DNA of 64,000 nt from Lacticaseibacillus casei DSM 20011 = JCM 1134 = ATCC 393 (lineage in GTDB: Bacteria > Bacillota > Bacilli > Lactobacillales > Lactobacillaceae): assembly GCF_000829055.1 (NCBI RefSeq), contig NZ_AP012544.1:2604001-2668000 (forward strand), read 5' to 3'. The position numbers and the translations under genes were made by a program. This document shows, piece by piece, positions 37,970 through 47,490 of the stretch. Every line of letters begins with the position of its first letter. Within the stretch, counting starts at the first letter, position 1. Under the pieces are notes generated by a model. The model saw only the letters and a program-made list of their open reading frames with translations, was not told the DNA's origin and ran no database searches.

Positions 37970-39313
37970 TCACGCATGCTTCGTTTCCCAATAATGTTCG
38001 ATATCTTCCAACGTCCGCCCCTTAGTCTCCAAGACGTTCCGGTGAATATAAACCACCGCCAGCGCCGACAACGCCGCAAAAATGTAAAAGACGTTAATGC
38101 CCATCGCTTCCAGCATCATCGGGAAAATCAACGACAGTAGGCCATTAAACAGATACTGCGTAAACGTAATGACGCCCATCCCCAACGCCCGCGCTTTTAG
38201 TGGAAGAATCTCCGGCACATATGACCAAAAGACCGGTCCTAATCCAAACTCGAAAGCAAAGACATACACGAAGATCGCAATGATCGCAATCGTGGCATCG
38301 TTAGACCACAGACATAGCACAATAGCAGGCGGCACTTGACCGGCGAGACTGATTTCCAGTAACTTTTTCCGCCCCAACCGATCAATAAACGGCAGCGACA
38401 TCAAGGTTGAAATCACCAAGGCGCTACCGACTGCGAAATCGGCGATGATACTGGCATTGGCCATCCCTAAGTTGTGGAAAATCTCGGGTGCATAATACAC
38501 CGCGGCGTTGATACCGGTAAACACCTGGAAAAAGGTCAAGGTAAACAGCAACAACATCGCCGGTCTAAAGGCGCCAAACAGCTCACGCATCCCGGCTTCT
38601 TGGGACTTCAAACTGTCTTGAATGTCCTGAATTTCCGATTCGACTTCATCGTCAGTGGCGCGCACCCGTTTTAAAACCTTACGCGCCTTGTCAACTTTCT
38701 GATCACGAATCAACCAACGCGGACTTTGCGGCGATAACATCATGCCAATCGCAAAAACCGCTGCTGGCACTGCCCCGAGACCCAGCGTCCACCGCCAACT
38801 ATCAGTCGGCAGGTTATAGGCACCAACAGCATAAGCCGCCAGAATCCCGACATTGACACTCAATTGGTAAAGCGACGACATTAACCCGCGAATATGCGCT
38901 GGCGCCAATTCAGAAAGATAGATCAGGCCATACATATTGGCGATCCCCGCCGCAACCCCGAGGACAAAGCGGGCAATCATCAACATCACCGTATCCGTTG
39001 ATAACGCGCTGAAAATACTGCCGGCGATAAAAATGATCCCGCCGAGGACTAAAACATTACGTCGTTCAATTTTCTTTTCCATCGCGGTAAAAACAACGAT
39101 AGACGGCAACGCGCCGAACAGCAGAAACGAAACAACTAGGCCTTTTTCTGCTGAATTTAAGCCGAATGCGGTGGTAATCGATGGCAAGGCCAGCGAAATG
39201 GCGCCTGAATCGTAGCCATATAACAGCCCGGCAAAACCGCCCAGAATGGCAAACAGGTACACAATCGGTTTCGTTGCCGGTTTGGTGACAGGTTGCTTCG
39301 ATGTCGTCCCCAT
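37970..39313 (-). CDS. MFS sugar porter, probable L-fucose transporter
   Basis: 447 residues, 12 membrane segments. Sugar-porter family signatures: GYDSGAISLALP near 35, the loop 2-3 motif, ELAPAHIRGLMSSLYQL, SPRWLIRDQK, and ETKGRTLEDIEHYWE at the C-terminus. It should be a sugar:H+ symporter. E. coli uses FucP of the FHS family instead, so this is a non-homologous replacement assigned by context. It lies 1 nt after the kinase stop and 12 nt before fucU. Confidence 0.82.
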   Translation of the reverse strand: MGTTSKQPVTKPATKPIVYLFAILGGFAGLLYGYDSGAISLALPSITTAFGLNSAEKGLVVSFLLFGALPSIVVFTAMEKKIERRNVLVLGGIIFIAGSIFSALSTDTVMLMIARFVLGVAAGIANMYGLIYLSELAPAHIRGLMSSLYQLSVNVGILAAYAVGAYNLPTDSWRWTLGLGAVPAAVFAIGMMLSPQSPRWLIRDQKVDKARKVLKRVRATDDEVESEIQDIQDSLKSQEAGMRELFGAFRPAMLLLFTLTFFQVFTGINAAVYYAPEIFHNLGMANASIIADFAVGSALVISTLMSLPFIDRLGRKKLLEISLAGQVPPAIVLCLWSNDATIAIIAIFVYVFAFEFGLGPVFWSYVPEILPLKARALGMGVITFTQYLFNGLLSLIFPMMLEAMGINVFYIFAALSALAVVYIHRNVLETKGRTLEDIEHYWETKHA

Positions 39314-39314
39314 A

Positions 39315-40843
39315 TCACTTCGCCTCCATTTTTGGTGGTAACTCAGCCGCTACTGCCTTGCCTCGTTCGACAATCTGTTGAAACACCTTGAAGTGCGCGT
39401 CAAGATCCGCACTGCCTTCCGGCTGGATCGTCGCAACGGTGTATGACCGCTTCATGGTTGCGGACACGTCTTCCGGCGCTAATTTTTTCAGCACCAGCAG
39501 CTGCGACACAATGTTCCCAGTCACACTGGCTTCGATCGGCCCAGCGCTGACCGGCATTTGGGTCAGATCCGCCGTTAGCTGCACTAACAACTGATTCTGG
39601 ATCCCGCCGCCGAACATATGAATCTTCGTCAGCGGTTTTTCCGCAGCCTGTTCCAAGTTGAAAAGGGTTTGCCGATACGTCATGGCTAGACTTTCCAAAA
39701 CGGTACGCATCAGCTGACCGCGACTTTGCGGCAACGGCTGACCGGTTTGGTGCAGGAAGGCTTCAATCTTTTCTTCCATCCGACTCGGACCGGTGAACAA
39801 CGGATGATTCGGGTCAATGTAGCTGTGCAGGGATTCAGCCGCCTGCGCTTCTGCGGTCATTTTGCCAAAATCAACCATCTCGCCTTGATCGACCATTCCC
39901 GTTGTAACTCCTGCACGATCCACAAGCCGGTCACGTTTTGTAATAGGCGATTGCTACCGTCAAAGCAGCCCTCATTGGTCAAGCCGGCATCGGCTGCCGC
40001 CAGCGACACGATCGGCTTGACGGTTTTGCGGCCGATGATGGACCAGGTACCGCAACTGATAAACGCGGTTTGTTGCCAATCTTCCGACGTCAGCGGCAGC
40101 GCCAACACCGCCGCGGCGGTATCATGCCCGACACCATTGATGACCTGCATATCATCATTTAGCTGCAACTCCGCCTGAATCTCCGGCCGCAATGGTCCCA
40201 GCACGGCGCCGCCTGTCACCAGCTGACCAAACCAGCTCCGCGGAATGCCTAGCTTGTGCAAAACCGCTTCATCCCAGTCACGATTGGCAACATCAAGCAA
40301 ACCACTTGTGCTGGCAATCGTAAAATCGGTCTGTTTGACCCCGGTGAAGAAATACCCAATCAGATTCGGCATCATCAACACATCCGCGCCTTCCGTCAGC
40401 AAAAATGGATAACGGGTCACATCGGCAAAAAGCTGCACATTGGTGTTGATCATGGCCGCCTGATTACCGGTTTCCAGAAACAGCTTGCACGGACTCATGC
40501 GCTGATAAAATGCCTTTTTGACGGCGTCGGTTCGCGAATCTCGGTAACTGTGCGGGGCAAATAACAGCTCACCGCGTTGACTCAGGATGCCATAATCAAC
40601 GCCCCAAGTATCAATACTCATGCCGTCGATCCGCCCAAGATCCCGCCGCGCAATGGCCAGGCCATACTTGATTTCCTGGAAAATTTTCAGATAATCCCAG
40701 TACAGATGGCCATTCACCGCCACTGGCTGGTTGGAAAAGCGAAACTGCTCTTTTAAGTGAATTTGGTCACCATCAAACTGGCCGGAAATCAAGCGACCGG
40801 AACTCGCGCCCAGATCGACGGCAATTAAATTTGTTATTGCCAT
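39315..40843 (-). pseudogene. fucK: L-fuculokinase (FGGY family), split by a -1 frameshift
   Basis: Two abutting frames encode the two halves of one FGGY kinase. The N-part has LIAVDLGASSGRLI (phosphate 1), DTWGVDYGI and SCGTWSIIGR, the C-part MFGGGIQNQLLVQLTADLT (adenosine motif). The protein breaks after LWIVQELQREWS at about 39886-39895; one missing base there restores WSxQGEMVDFGKM. Corrected length is about 509 residues, fitting fuculo- or rhamnulokinases. The frame is otherwise clean, so this is a recent mutation or a sequencing error. The start at 40843 is chosen by alignment of the N-terminus. Confidence 0.86.
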
Positions 40844-40863
40844 GGTTATCACTCATTTCCCAG

Positions 40864-42651
40864 CTATTTGTATAACGGACCAAAGTTCTTGCAGGCATTG
40901 AAGTCTGCCGCTTCGAGATTCTCCGTTCCTAGTGACGACCATGCCCGCGGCCGAAAAATGTCGGCTTCAGGAACATTGTGCATATTCACCGGAATCCGCA
41001 AAATCGAAGCTAAGGTAATCAAATCAGCACCGATATGCCCATAGCTAATGGCCCCGTGGTTGGCTCCCCAGTTGTCCATCACGTCATAAACCGACTTAAA
41101 GGCACCATGACCGGTTAAAATCGGTACAAAGAACGTTGATGGCCAACCCGGATCGGTCCGCTTGTTAATGATGTCGAAAACATTTTCCGGTAAATCAACG
41201 GCATAGCCTTCTGCCACTTGTAATTCCGGACCCACACCCTTGACCAGATTCAGGCGGGCCATGGTGACTGGCATGCCCTTTTCACCGCCGCGGGTGACAT
41301 AGTTAGATGAAAAGCCACTGCCACGGAAGTAGCCAATGTTCGCTGGAATCCAGCGAGTGTGGTCAAGATTGGCCTGCGCTTCTTCTTCGCTCAAGTCATA
41401 GAACGGCTTGATCGCCGGCTGGCCGTCAATTGTCTCCTGACCGGTTGCATCAAGCGTTTGGGCACCGGAGTTAGAAAGATGCAAGAATCCATTCTTGGCT
41501 AATCCTTCAAGTTTGGTGCCAGTGACACGCTCAACGGCTTCAGGGCTCCAGTACGTCCGCACATCGGCAAAAATCTGCGGCGTATTGGTCAACAGGTAGT
41601 TGAACAACATGGATGTCGCATTCAACGAATCGTTTTCGGTCGCAAAAACATGCGGCTGATGAATGCCATTCCAGTCATACTGGGAATTCATGAAGGCTTC
41701 CATGTAGTCGCCATTAGGAAAATGATCCGTCCACTGCCGTTGCCCTTGGAAGCCGGCCGCAATCACGTTGTGCCCTTCTGCTTCTTCCTTGAAGCCCATG
41801 TCGGCAAGTTTCTTATTGCCATCCATGAGGTCACGAGCAATCATGGTCATTTTTACACAGGCAACAAGTTGCTCATGTTTTTGTTCGTCAGTAAATTTGT
41901 TCGGATCGTCTTCGTTGTAAATGTCTGGGCCAATCGGGGTATTCTTTTCGGCCCAGGCCAAGGCCTTTTCGAATTCTTCCTTATCATAAATGCCTTCGTC
42001 CCAGCGGCGAACAATTTCCGTCATGTCCACATATTCGTTACGCATGCCTAAGTATTCCTGGAAGAAATCAGGGTCAACGGTCGAGCCGGCAATTCCCATC
42101 GCAACACTACCGATCGACAGGTAACTCTTGTTGCGCATGATGCCGGTCGCCAGCGCACCTTTGGCAAACCGAATCAGTTTGGTTTTGACATCGTCAGGAA
42201 TGCTGGTATCGTCGGCGTCTTGCACATCATGACCATAAATGCCGAACGCCGGAATCCCTTTCTGAGCATGCGCCGCTAACACGGCCGCCAGATAAACGGC
42301 GCCGGGACGCTCGGTACCATTGAAGCCCCAAATCGCGTGCGGCAGGTCCGGTGACATATCCATCGTTTCGCTGCCGTAGCACCAGCATGGGGTCACCGTA
42401 ATCGTGCCACAAACTCCGGCGCGATCGAATTTTTCTTTCGACATTGCGGCTTCTTTAACGCCGCCAATGGTCGTGTCGGAAATCACCGTCTGCACCGGCG
42501 AGCCATCCGGATATTTAAGCGTCGCCGCCAAAAGATCCGCCACCGAATGCGCCATCTTCATCGTCTGATCTTCCAATGATTCACGAATGCCACGCCGCCG
42601 ACCATCAATCGTCGGACGAATACCAATCTTCGGGAATGTCATGTTTGTCAT
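40864..42651 (-). CDS. fucI: L-fucose isomerase
   Basis: 595 residues, close to E. coli FucI (591). The family is plain from [24 protein letters not shown] at the start, [35 protein letters not shown] (metal-binding Glu/Asp) and [33 protein letters not shown] (His ligand) near the end. It converts L-fucose to L-fuculose with Mn2+ and can act on D-arabinose. The start at 42651 has GGAGG 7 nt upstream. First gene of the fucI-fucK-porter-fucU operon, with a cre site upstream. Confidence 0.95.
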   Translation of the reverse strand: MTNMTFPKIGIRPTIDGRRRGIRESLEDQTMKMAHSVADLLAATLKYPDGSPVQTVISDTTIGGVKEAAMSKEKFDRAGVCGTITVTPCWCYGSETMDMSPDLPHAIWGFNGTERPGAVYLAAVLAAHAQKGIPAFGIYGHDVQDADDTSIPDDVKTKLIRFAKGALATGIMRNKSYLSIGSVAMGIAGSTVDPDFFQEYLGMRNEYVDMTEIVRRWDEGIYDKEEFEKALAWAEKNTPIGPDIYNEDDPNKFTDEQKHEQLVACVKMTMIARDLMDGNKKLADMGFKEEAEGHNVIAAGFQGQRQWTDHFPNGDYMEAFMNSQYDWNGIHQPHVFATENDSLNATSMLFNYLLTNTPQIFADVRTYWSPEAVERVTGTKLEGLAKNGFLHLSNSGAQTLDATGQETIDGQPAIKPFYDLSEEEAQANLDHTRWIPANIGYFRGSGFSSNYVTRGGEKGMPVTMARLNLVKGVGPELQVAEGYAVDLPENVFDIINKRTDPGWPSTFFVPILTGHGAFKSVYDVMDNWGANHGAISYGHIGADLITLASILRIPVNMHNVPEADIFRPRAWSSLGTENLEAADFNACKNFGPLYK

Positions 42652-42723
42652 TTGTTTTGCCTCCACATGTGCTGCTTGTCTAGTTACCATCTCGTTAATT
42701 TCATCAGCTGACTACGGCTTTTA

Positions 42724-42738
42724 TGATAAGCGCTTTCA
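42724..42738 (-). promoter_or_regulatory. cre site upstream of fucI
   Basis: On the minus strand TGAAAGCGCTTATC is a near-perfect cre (TGWAANCGNTNWCA). It lies about 75-85 bp upstream of the fucI start. Catabolite repression by CcpA is expected. Confidence 0.75.
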
Positions 42739-42739
42739 T

Positions 42740-43117
42740 TCCACGCGCCAAGGGTTGGCAAAATGATTGAAACTTCGTCAAAAAAAGCGCCAATTTTCGT
42801 CATAGTTCATCAAGCTTGTGAACTTTTCTTCGCTAGGGTGGGTATACCAAAAGAAAATGGTTGGGGGGGTGACTCAATCAGAAGCGTGCTGCTGGGGTGT
42901 TCATGCTTGTAAAACTGATGGCACTTCACTGTATCTTATACAGGCGATTTCTTGATGTGAATTTGCTGATAGTATCAGGAATGTTTGTAGCACTTCAAAA
43001 TAAATTATTTAATATAAATTCTTCTGAGTGTTAGTAGGATGCTAGTTAAGCAACACTTACCAGCAGGAAAATATACGTGAAGAATAAACCAATTCTTTTT
43101 TAGTGGTATCATAACTG
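42740..43117. other. Intergenic stretch without recognised gene
   Basis: AT-rich. It contains the outer part of the fucI promoter, an AGTTCATCAAGCTTGTGAACTT inverted repeat split around 42803-42824, and a seven-G run at about 42866. No start with ribosome site, no RNA gene and no bacteriocin leader with a double-glycine site was seen. Confidence 0.45.
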
Positions 43118-43138
43118 TTGTTAACATTGCAGATACAG

Positions 43139-43498
43139 ATGGTCGCCAACGTCGAAGCTATATTGTCAAAGGTGGTAGACATATTGAAACATCAAAAGAA
43201 CGCTCAAATAAACGAAGATATGCTAAACAAGCTATACGATTTTGTCCTCGATCCCGATATCAAAGACCGTGAGCGAAAAATCGGGCTCATGGCAAAAGCC
43301 GATATAGAAAAAGGTAGATACAACGTCGCGGTTCTTCATCAGACGCTCGTTAGTTTACAGAGAGAGTCAATGCGTTTTGGTCTATCACGTGATGCAGGTA
43401 AATTTTATGATGATTTTGAAGTTCTCTATGATCAAAACCTGCCTTTTGGTACCAATCGCGGAGCATTAGGGACGTTGAGCAGTTATCTGGATTCGTGA
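43139..43498 (+). CDS. Bacteriocin immunity protein, enterocin A-immunity family
   Basis: 119 residues from ATG 43139, mostly helical and charged. The core AILSKVVDILKHQKN...EDMLNKLYDFVLDPDIKDRERKIGLMAKADIEKGR...VLHQTLVSLQRES is typical of EntA_Immun four-helix proteins that sit under the membrane and protect against class IIa bacteriocins via the mannose PTS. No ribosome site is clear; TTG 43118 is an alternative. No class II bacteriocin gene is next to it, so it is probably an orphan immunity gene. Confidence 0.75.
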   Translation: MVANVEAILSKVVDILKHQKNAQINEDMLNKLYDFVLDPDIKDRERKIGLMAKADIEKGRYNVAVLHQTLVSLQRESMRFGLSRDAGKFYDDFEVLYDQNLPFGTNRGALGTLSSYLDS

Positions 43499-43911
43499 GA
43501 GTGTAACAGGCAGTTGTGTTGCTTGCTACTGATGAGTTTGGTGCCTTCCGCACGCCACTAAATGAAAGCAAAAAGCGCTAATGCGTTGGAAAACAAACAA
43601 TTATGAGAGACTGTGATAACCCGTGACGATTCAAAGAGATCCTTTGATCAAAAGAATCGCTTATATGGCACTGATGTACTTCGTGTCGCCGCTCCCGCAG
43701 TGCTTTTTATTGCTGATGGCTGATGGCAAAAGCACCTTGGCTTTAGTTGAACTTACGAACGCTTTTGTTTTCGCAGAGGCAGTCGTTATTTTCGCTGCGT
43801 ATAGATTCGTCCGAAAAAACACAGGTACTGGCATTCTGCAAAAAGCCAGTCTTCACGACCTTAAATATATTTTCGGTGGCTATGCAGTTGTCCTGATGAG
43901 TAATTCCGTTT

Positions 43912-44962
43912 CCTAGATTGCATAATTAAAGTTACCACCCAGAAAATGTGAAAAAAGACCTGTCCGTTCTTGCTAAAATGGTGTTTGCATAACATACCAT
44001 CTAGAGAGAAGGACAGGTCCCATGGCCATTATAACCTTAATTGAACGATCTCAGATAGAACTGATGCAACACCACACGATTCAATACATCGCCGCGACCT
44101 TAGGCCGCTCTCGTATTTCTATTAGGCATGAGCTTCACCGTTGCCCTGAAGGTGATTACTGCGCCATTATAGCTCAGGATCATGCCGATACTTGTCGGCA
44201 TCGTTGTGGTCGGCACTCGATTTTAACGCCTAAGTTGAAGCGGATGGTAACTGAGAAGCTAAACCTGGGTTGGTCCCCTGAAATGGTCGGTTATGCCGTT
44301 CACTGTGCGCCACACACGATTTACCACTGGATTTATCAAAGACAAGTCGATTTTCAGCCAAGCCAACTCTTTGATCACGGTAAACGTCATAAAAGAAGAC
44401 AAGACCTTCGGTCGCGCTATAACCAAGCAGTAGGCACCTCAATTGAGATTCGCAGTGAGTCAGCTAATCGGCGAACCGAAAAAGGACATTTAGAGATGGA
44501 TACAGTTCGCGGTGGTCGCGGGTCAAAGGCTGCTGTTTTGACCATTGTCGATCGAGTGACACGTTTAATGGCGACAACTAAGCTTGAAAACTTATCACAA
44601 AATGCTGTTCTCAAGGGATTTGCAAGACTGATGGTGGACTTTCCGGGTCCGGTTCGATCAGTGACGGTTGATCACGGTAAAGAGTTTTCCTGCGATCAGG
44701 CGCTTACAAAGCGCTATCGGATACCGGTTTACTTTTGCCACGCCTATCACCCGAATGAACGGGGCACAAATGAACGGTTCAATCGAGAACTTCGCTACTA
44801 TTTCCCGAAGGGAACACAGTTTGATCAGGTTTCAGAGACCGATATTCAACAAGCCACAGCGCTTATCAATAACAAACCTAGAAAATGTCTCCGTTGGCAA
44901 ACCCCAGTTCAAGCAGTGAGCAAGCCTCTTTCTAGGTGGTAACTTTATTATTGCAATCTAGG
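43912..44962. mobile_element. IS30-family insertion sequence, copy 2 (complete)
   Basis: 1,051 bp, the same ends as copy 1 (CCTAGATTGCA...TGCAATCTAGG), with 4-bp target duplication GTTT (43908-43911 and 44963-44966). Its orientation is opposite to copy 1. It interrupts the CPBP gene. Confidence 0.95.
44022..44942 (+). CDS. IS30-family transposase (copy 2)
   Basis: 306 residues, intact DDE motifs as in copy 1, differing by one residue (TQFDQ). The gene reads in the same direction as the disrupted CPBP gene. It ends 20 nt before the element's right end. Confidence 0.95.
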   Translation: MAIITLIERSQIELMQHHTIQYIAATLGRSRISIRHELHRCPEGDYCAIIAQDHADTCRHRCGRHSILTPKLKRMVTEKLNLGWSPEMVGYAVHCAPHTIYHWIYQRQVDFQPSQLFDHGKRHKRRQDLRSRYNQAVGTSIEIRSESANRRTEKGHLEMDTVRGGRGSKAAVLTIVDRVTRLMATTKLENLSQNAVLKGFARLMVDFPGPVRSVTVDHGKEFSCDQALTKRYRIPVYFCHAYHPNERGTNERFNRELRYYFPKGTQFDQVSETDIQQATALINNKPRKCLRWQTPVQAVSKPLSRW

Positions 44963-45480
44963 GTTTTTACTTATCTAAACCACATAACAGGCAATCAAAC
45001 GCAAACACCAAATAACCAAATCATCGTAAGATCCTTGTTCGACCATCACCAGCTGATGGTTAGTCTGTTTATCATTAGCATGGTGATCGTAACGCCAATC
45101 GTCGAAGAGTTGGTTTTTCGAGGAATGGTGTTTAGCCTATTTTTCAATTCAAATCAAGCTTGGATTAAAATCATGCTAAGTGCCCTTTTGTTCTCATCCG
45201 GGCATGAAAGCAACACAATTTTTGGATTCTTGATGTACGCCTTCACAGGAATCGTACTTGGATTTGTCTATTGGAAAAGTGGTAAGTTGCAAAACTCGAT
45301 TGCGCTGCATGCCGTCATAAATATGGTTGCAGTGCTAGCCATATTTTTCCTTTAAGAGACACTTAAGAGACACTAAAACTAGGCTGAACTTCAAACTGGC
45401 CTTTAAATCCTTGCATTGAGTCTGTTAAACAATTTTGTTAATTGTGACGCTCGCAACGTGCTAATCTTTAAGCCAGAGTC

Positions 45481-45534
45481 AAACAAAGAGGCGCATGAAT
45501 TTTCAAAACGGAAAATTCATGCGCCTCTTTGTTT
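45481..45534. terminator. Perfect 24-bp bidirectional terminator between CPBP and rgg copy 2
   Basis: 45481-45504 pairs with 45511-45534 without mismatch around AAAACG. The stem has a TGAATTTTC / GAAAATTCA top like the terminator at 57312-57354. T-rich ends are on both strands. Confidence 0.85.
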
Positions 45535-45567
45535 GACAGCCCCATTGTCCGGCAATGTTCCAACCCA

Positions 45568-46434
45568 CTAATCAAAACTCAAATGAACCTCAATCCCCAT
45601 CTCTCGCAACCAATGGCGATCGGCCACACAATAGTTGTCGGCGCCGATGGTATGTAGAAAGGTGAGCATCTCCACAATATGCTGATACTCGTGCGGTTCG
45701 TTGCGGAGTGAATACCGCAATGCTGCCTCTATCATCCTGATGCGATATTTGAGGAAAATCGTGTCGGCGGTGGCAACCAGTCCGCGCAAGTTACCTAACA
45801 AGATGTTTGCCGTTGGTACGTCATGCTTTTCAATGGCTGCAACTGCCGCGTAGAACAGGCCGCTGGTGAATGGTTCCAGAAAAATATGGGCATGGGCGTG
45901 TTCGATTTCATGAATGGCTCTGATCAGACAATGCCTGCTATCTTCCGGATTGGCTAAGTAAATTGAAGCCGCAAACAGTTGGAACTCCAACAAAAACCAG
46001 CGGCCATTGCCAAGCAAATAGTGAATTACCGGCGCAATTGCGTGACCGCGATCCAACTTTTCGTGTTTGAACATGCTGCGATAAGTTTTGAGACCAGTGA
46101 CAATCATTGCATTGATAGTGTCTGGCTTTCCTTCAAACGCATCAATTGTCTTGTCTAATTCACGCGTGTCTTCGGTAAGCGCAGCCTCAGCTAATGTTTG
46201 CCACATCTCGGGAATTTCGGTTGAGCCATCCACGAGTTCGGCAGTTTCCGGCAATGAAGCATGAACGCGCCGGAACAAGTCGCTGGCAAGCTCAATCGAA
46301 ATCGTCTGACTGCCTCGTTCAAATCGCGAAATCGTGCTCAAACTGGTGCTGCCGGCAATGTCCGCCATCCGCAGCTGTCGCCGTTTGCGCATAGATGCCA
46401 GCAACAACCCAAAATTTGCAAATGTATCTGTCAC
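45568..46434 (-). CDS. Rgg/GadR/MutR-family regulator, copy 2
   Basis: 288 residues, the same length as copy 1, with identical blocks such as TSLSTISRFERG, RVHASLPETA, LLGNGRWFL, EFQLFAASIYLA and MLTFLHTIGADNYC. GTG 46434 is chosen over the GTG at 46443 because the latter overlaps the ribosome site AGAGGTGA, and because it aligns with copy 1. It is divergent from the ABC operon at 46706-50040. Likely a peptide-responsive activator or repressor of that operon. No pheromone gene was recognised. Confidence 0.85.
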   Translation of the reverse strand: MTDTFANFGLLLASMRKRRQLRMADIAGSTSLSTISRFERGSQTISIELASDLFRRVHASLPETAELVDGSTEIPEMWQTLAEAALTEDTRELDKTIDAFEGKPDTINAMIVTGLKTYRSMFKHEKLDRGHAIAPVIHYLLGNGRWFLLEFQLFAASIYLANPEDSRHCLIRAIHEIEHAHAHIFLEPFTSGLFYAAVAAIEKHDVPTANILLGNLRGLVATADTIFLKYRIRMIEAALRYSLRNEPHEYQHIVEMLTFLHTIGADNYCVADRHWLREMGIEVHLSFD

Positions 46435-46437
46435 GGC

Positions 46438-46487
46438 ATTCACCTCTTCAGATTTTCATATATGCAAGTGAAGCTCCAAAAAAATTG
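46438..46487 (-). promoter_or_regulatory. Conserved upstream region of rgg copy 2
   Basis: Reads CAATTTTTTTG, then TTGCATATATGAAA and GAGGTGAA, matching the region before rgg copy 1 (30503-30552) at the same spacing. Confidence 0.5.
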
Positions 46488-46569
46488 TCATCGTCAATGT
46501 CCCATCGTATGCTTTTAGCATCGCGGACGTGTTGATGATAAGTGAAAATTTACCCGTTTCACAATAAAC

Positions 46570-46612
46570 GTACGCTTCAATGAAGAAATTTGCGAGCAGA
46601 AAGACCGCGACA
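46570..46612 (+). promoter_or_regulatory. Shared Rgg-locus operator-like block, copy 2
   Basis: GTACGCTTCAAT..., then TGCGAGCAGAAAGACCGC at 46591-46608, about 95-135 bp before the first ABC gene. It matches 30279-30321 on the other strand, without gaps. The rest of 46488-46705 has no gene I can support. Confidence 0.6.
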
Positions 46613-46705
46613 AGTGAATCTAAAACCTAGGCAAATGGCACTCGGACAAGATCTCATCAAAATGTTCGGCCGAGCGTTGTTTGCTTCTAACGAGGTGTTT
46701 ATACA

Positions 46706-47490
46706 TTGGCGTTTTTATGGCTGCGTTTACCGAAGAAACGAGTTGCTTTAGCCGGTGTCATTGCTTTATCGATCTGTGGGTTACAAATGGTTCAACTGCT
46801 AAAACCGATCCCGGTCGGCAGCTCTCCCTATACCCGTTGGCTGTCGATTGACCCTTTCAGTTTTTTACCAGTTATCTTTTTTATTTTGCTGCCTTTGATC
46901 GCCAGCATCCCCGCCGGAGCCTTGTTAAAAACGATGTTGATTCTGTCTTATTTGCAAAGGTTAAATTGCAATCCTCATTGCAAAAGGTCATGTGGTCCTA
47001 TATCGGCATTGCCTTTTTAACCGGTTTTGCCATCATTGCATTGGCATTGTTGCTTAATTTTGCGTTCTACTTTACCGTTTTACCCAACATAAAACCAGAC
47101 AACCTGTTGAACAGTAACATCCTGTTAATTAACCAAAACACGATATTGGTCAGTCTTTACTATGCCCACCCATTATTGCACGCTGCCATTTCCATCCTTT
47201 TTGCAAGCACTTGGGCGGGTCTGTTTTCTGTCTTTGTGACGGTGACGGCGATTTGGATCAAAAATGCCTTTGTTGTCATGAGCCTAGGACTGGTTGCGCA
47301 AATTGTTGTGCTGATGCTCAATAGCTTCATCAAATTACCTAATTCTGTCAGTTATTCACCAGCTGACTTTCTCCATGAAATGTCACCCACGGCCAATGTC
47401 AATCTCGCGGTCACTGGCATCGTCACTTTGCTGATGCTGATCTATTGCATTGTCTTTTCCCAAATCGGGGTGAAGCATCTTGTACCGTAA
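46706..47490 (+). pseudogene. ABC exporter membrane subunit, split by a -1 frameshift
   Basis: The TTG start at 46706 follows GAGGTG. The first frame gives two membrane segments (VALAGVIALSICGLQM; FLPVIFFILLPLIASIPAGALL) and derails at about 46933-46936. The second frame (through 47490) continues DSVLFAKVKLQSSLQKVMWSYIGIAFLTGF and four more segments. Restoring one base gives about 261 residues with six segments, like the two following genes. The 3' end overlaps the next gene by 11 nt. Family not named; it resembles ABC-2-type permeases of bacteriocin self-protection systems. Confidence 0.75.

Larger units (their letters stand above)
43623..45355 (+). pseudogene. CPBP (CAAX protease/Abi) membrane protein, split by IS30 copy 2
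   Basis: The 5' part (43623-43911) codes for the first membrane segments. The 3' part (44967-45355) codes for EELVFRGMVF (EExxxR motif), SSGHE and HAVINMV, the CPBP metalloprotease motifs. Removing the 1,051-bp IS and one GTTT duplication joins ...LMSNSV to FTYLNHITG in frame, giving about 225 residues, a normal CPBP length. Such proteins near bacteriocin genes (PncO/Abi type) are often linked to immunity. The insertion removes all catalytic motifs from the first fragment, so function is lost. Confidence 0.88.

Noticed and set aside
46670..46760. A 29-codon frame starting ATG TTC GGC just before the ABC operon as an Rgg pheromone
   Set aside because: No ribosome site, charged and basic C-terminus, and it overlaps the start of the first ABC gene.
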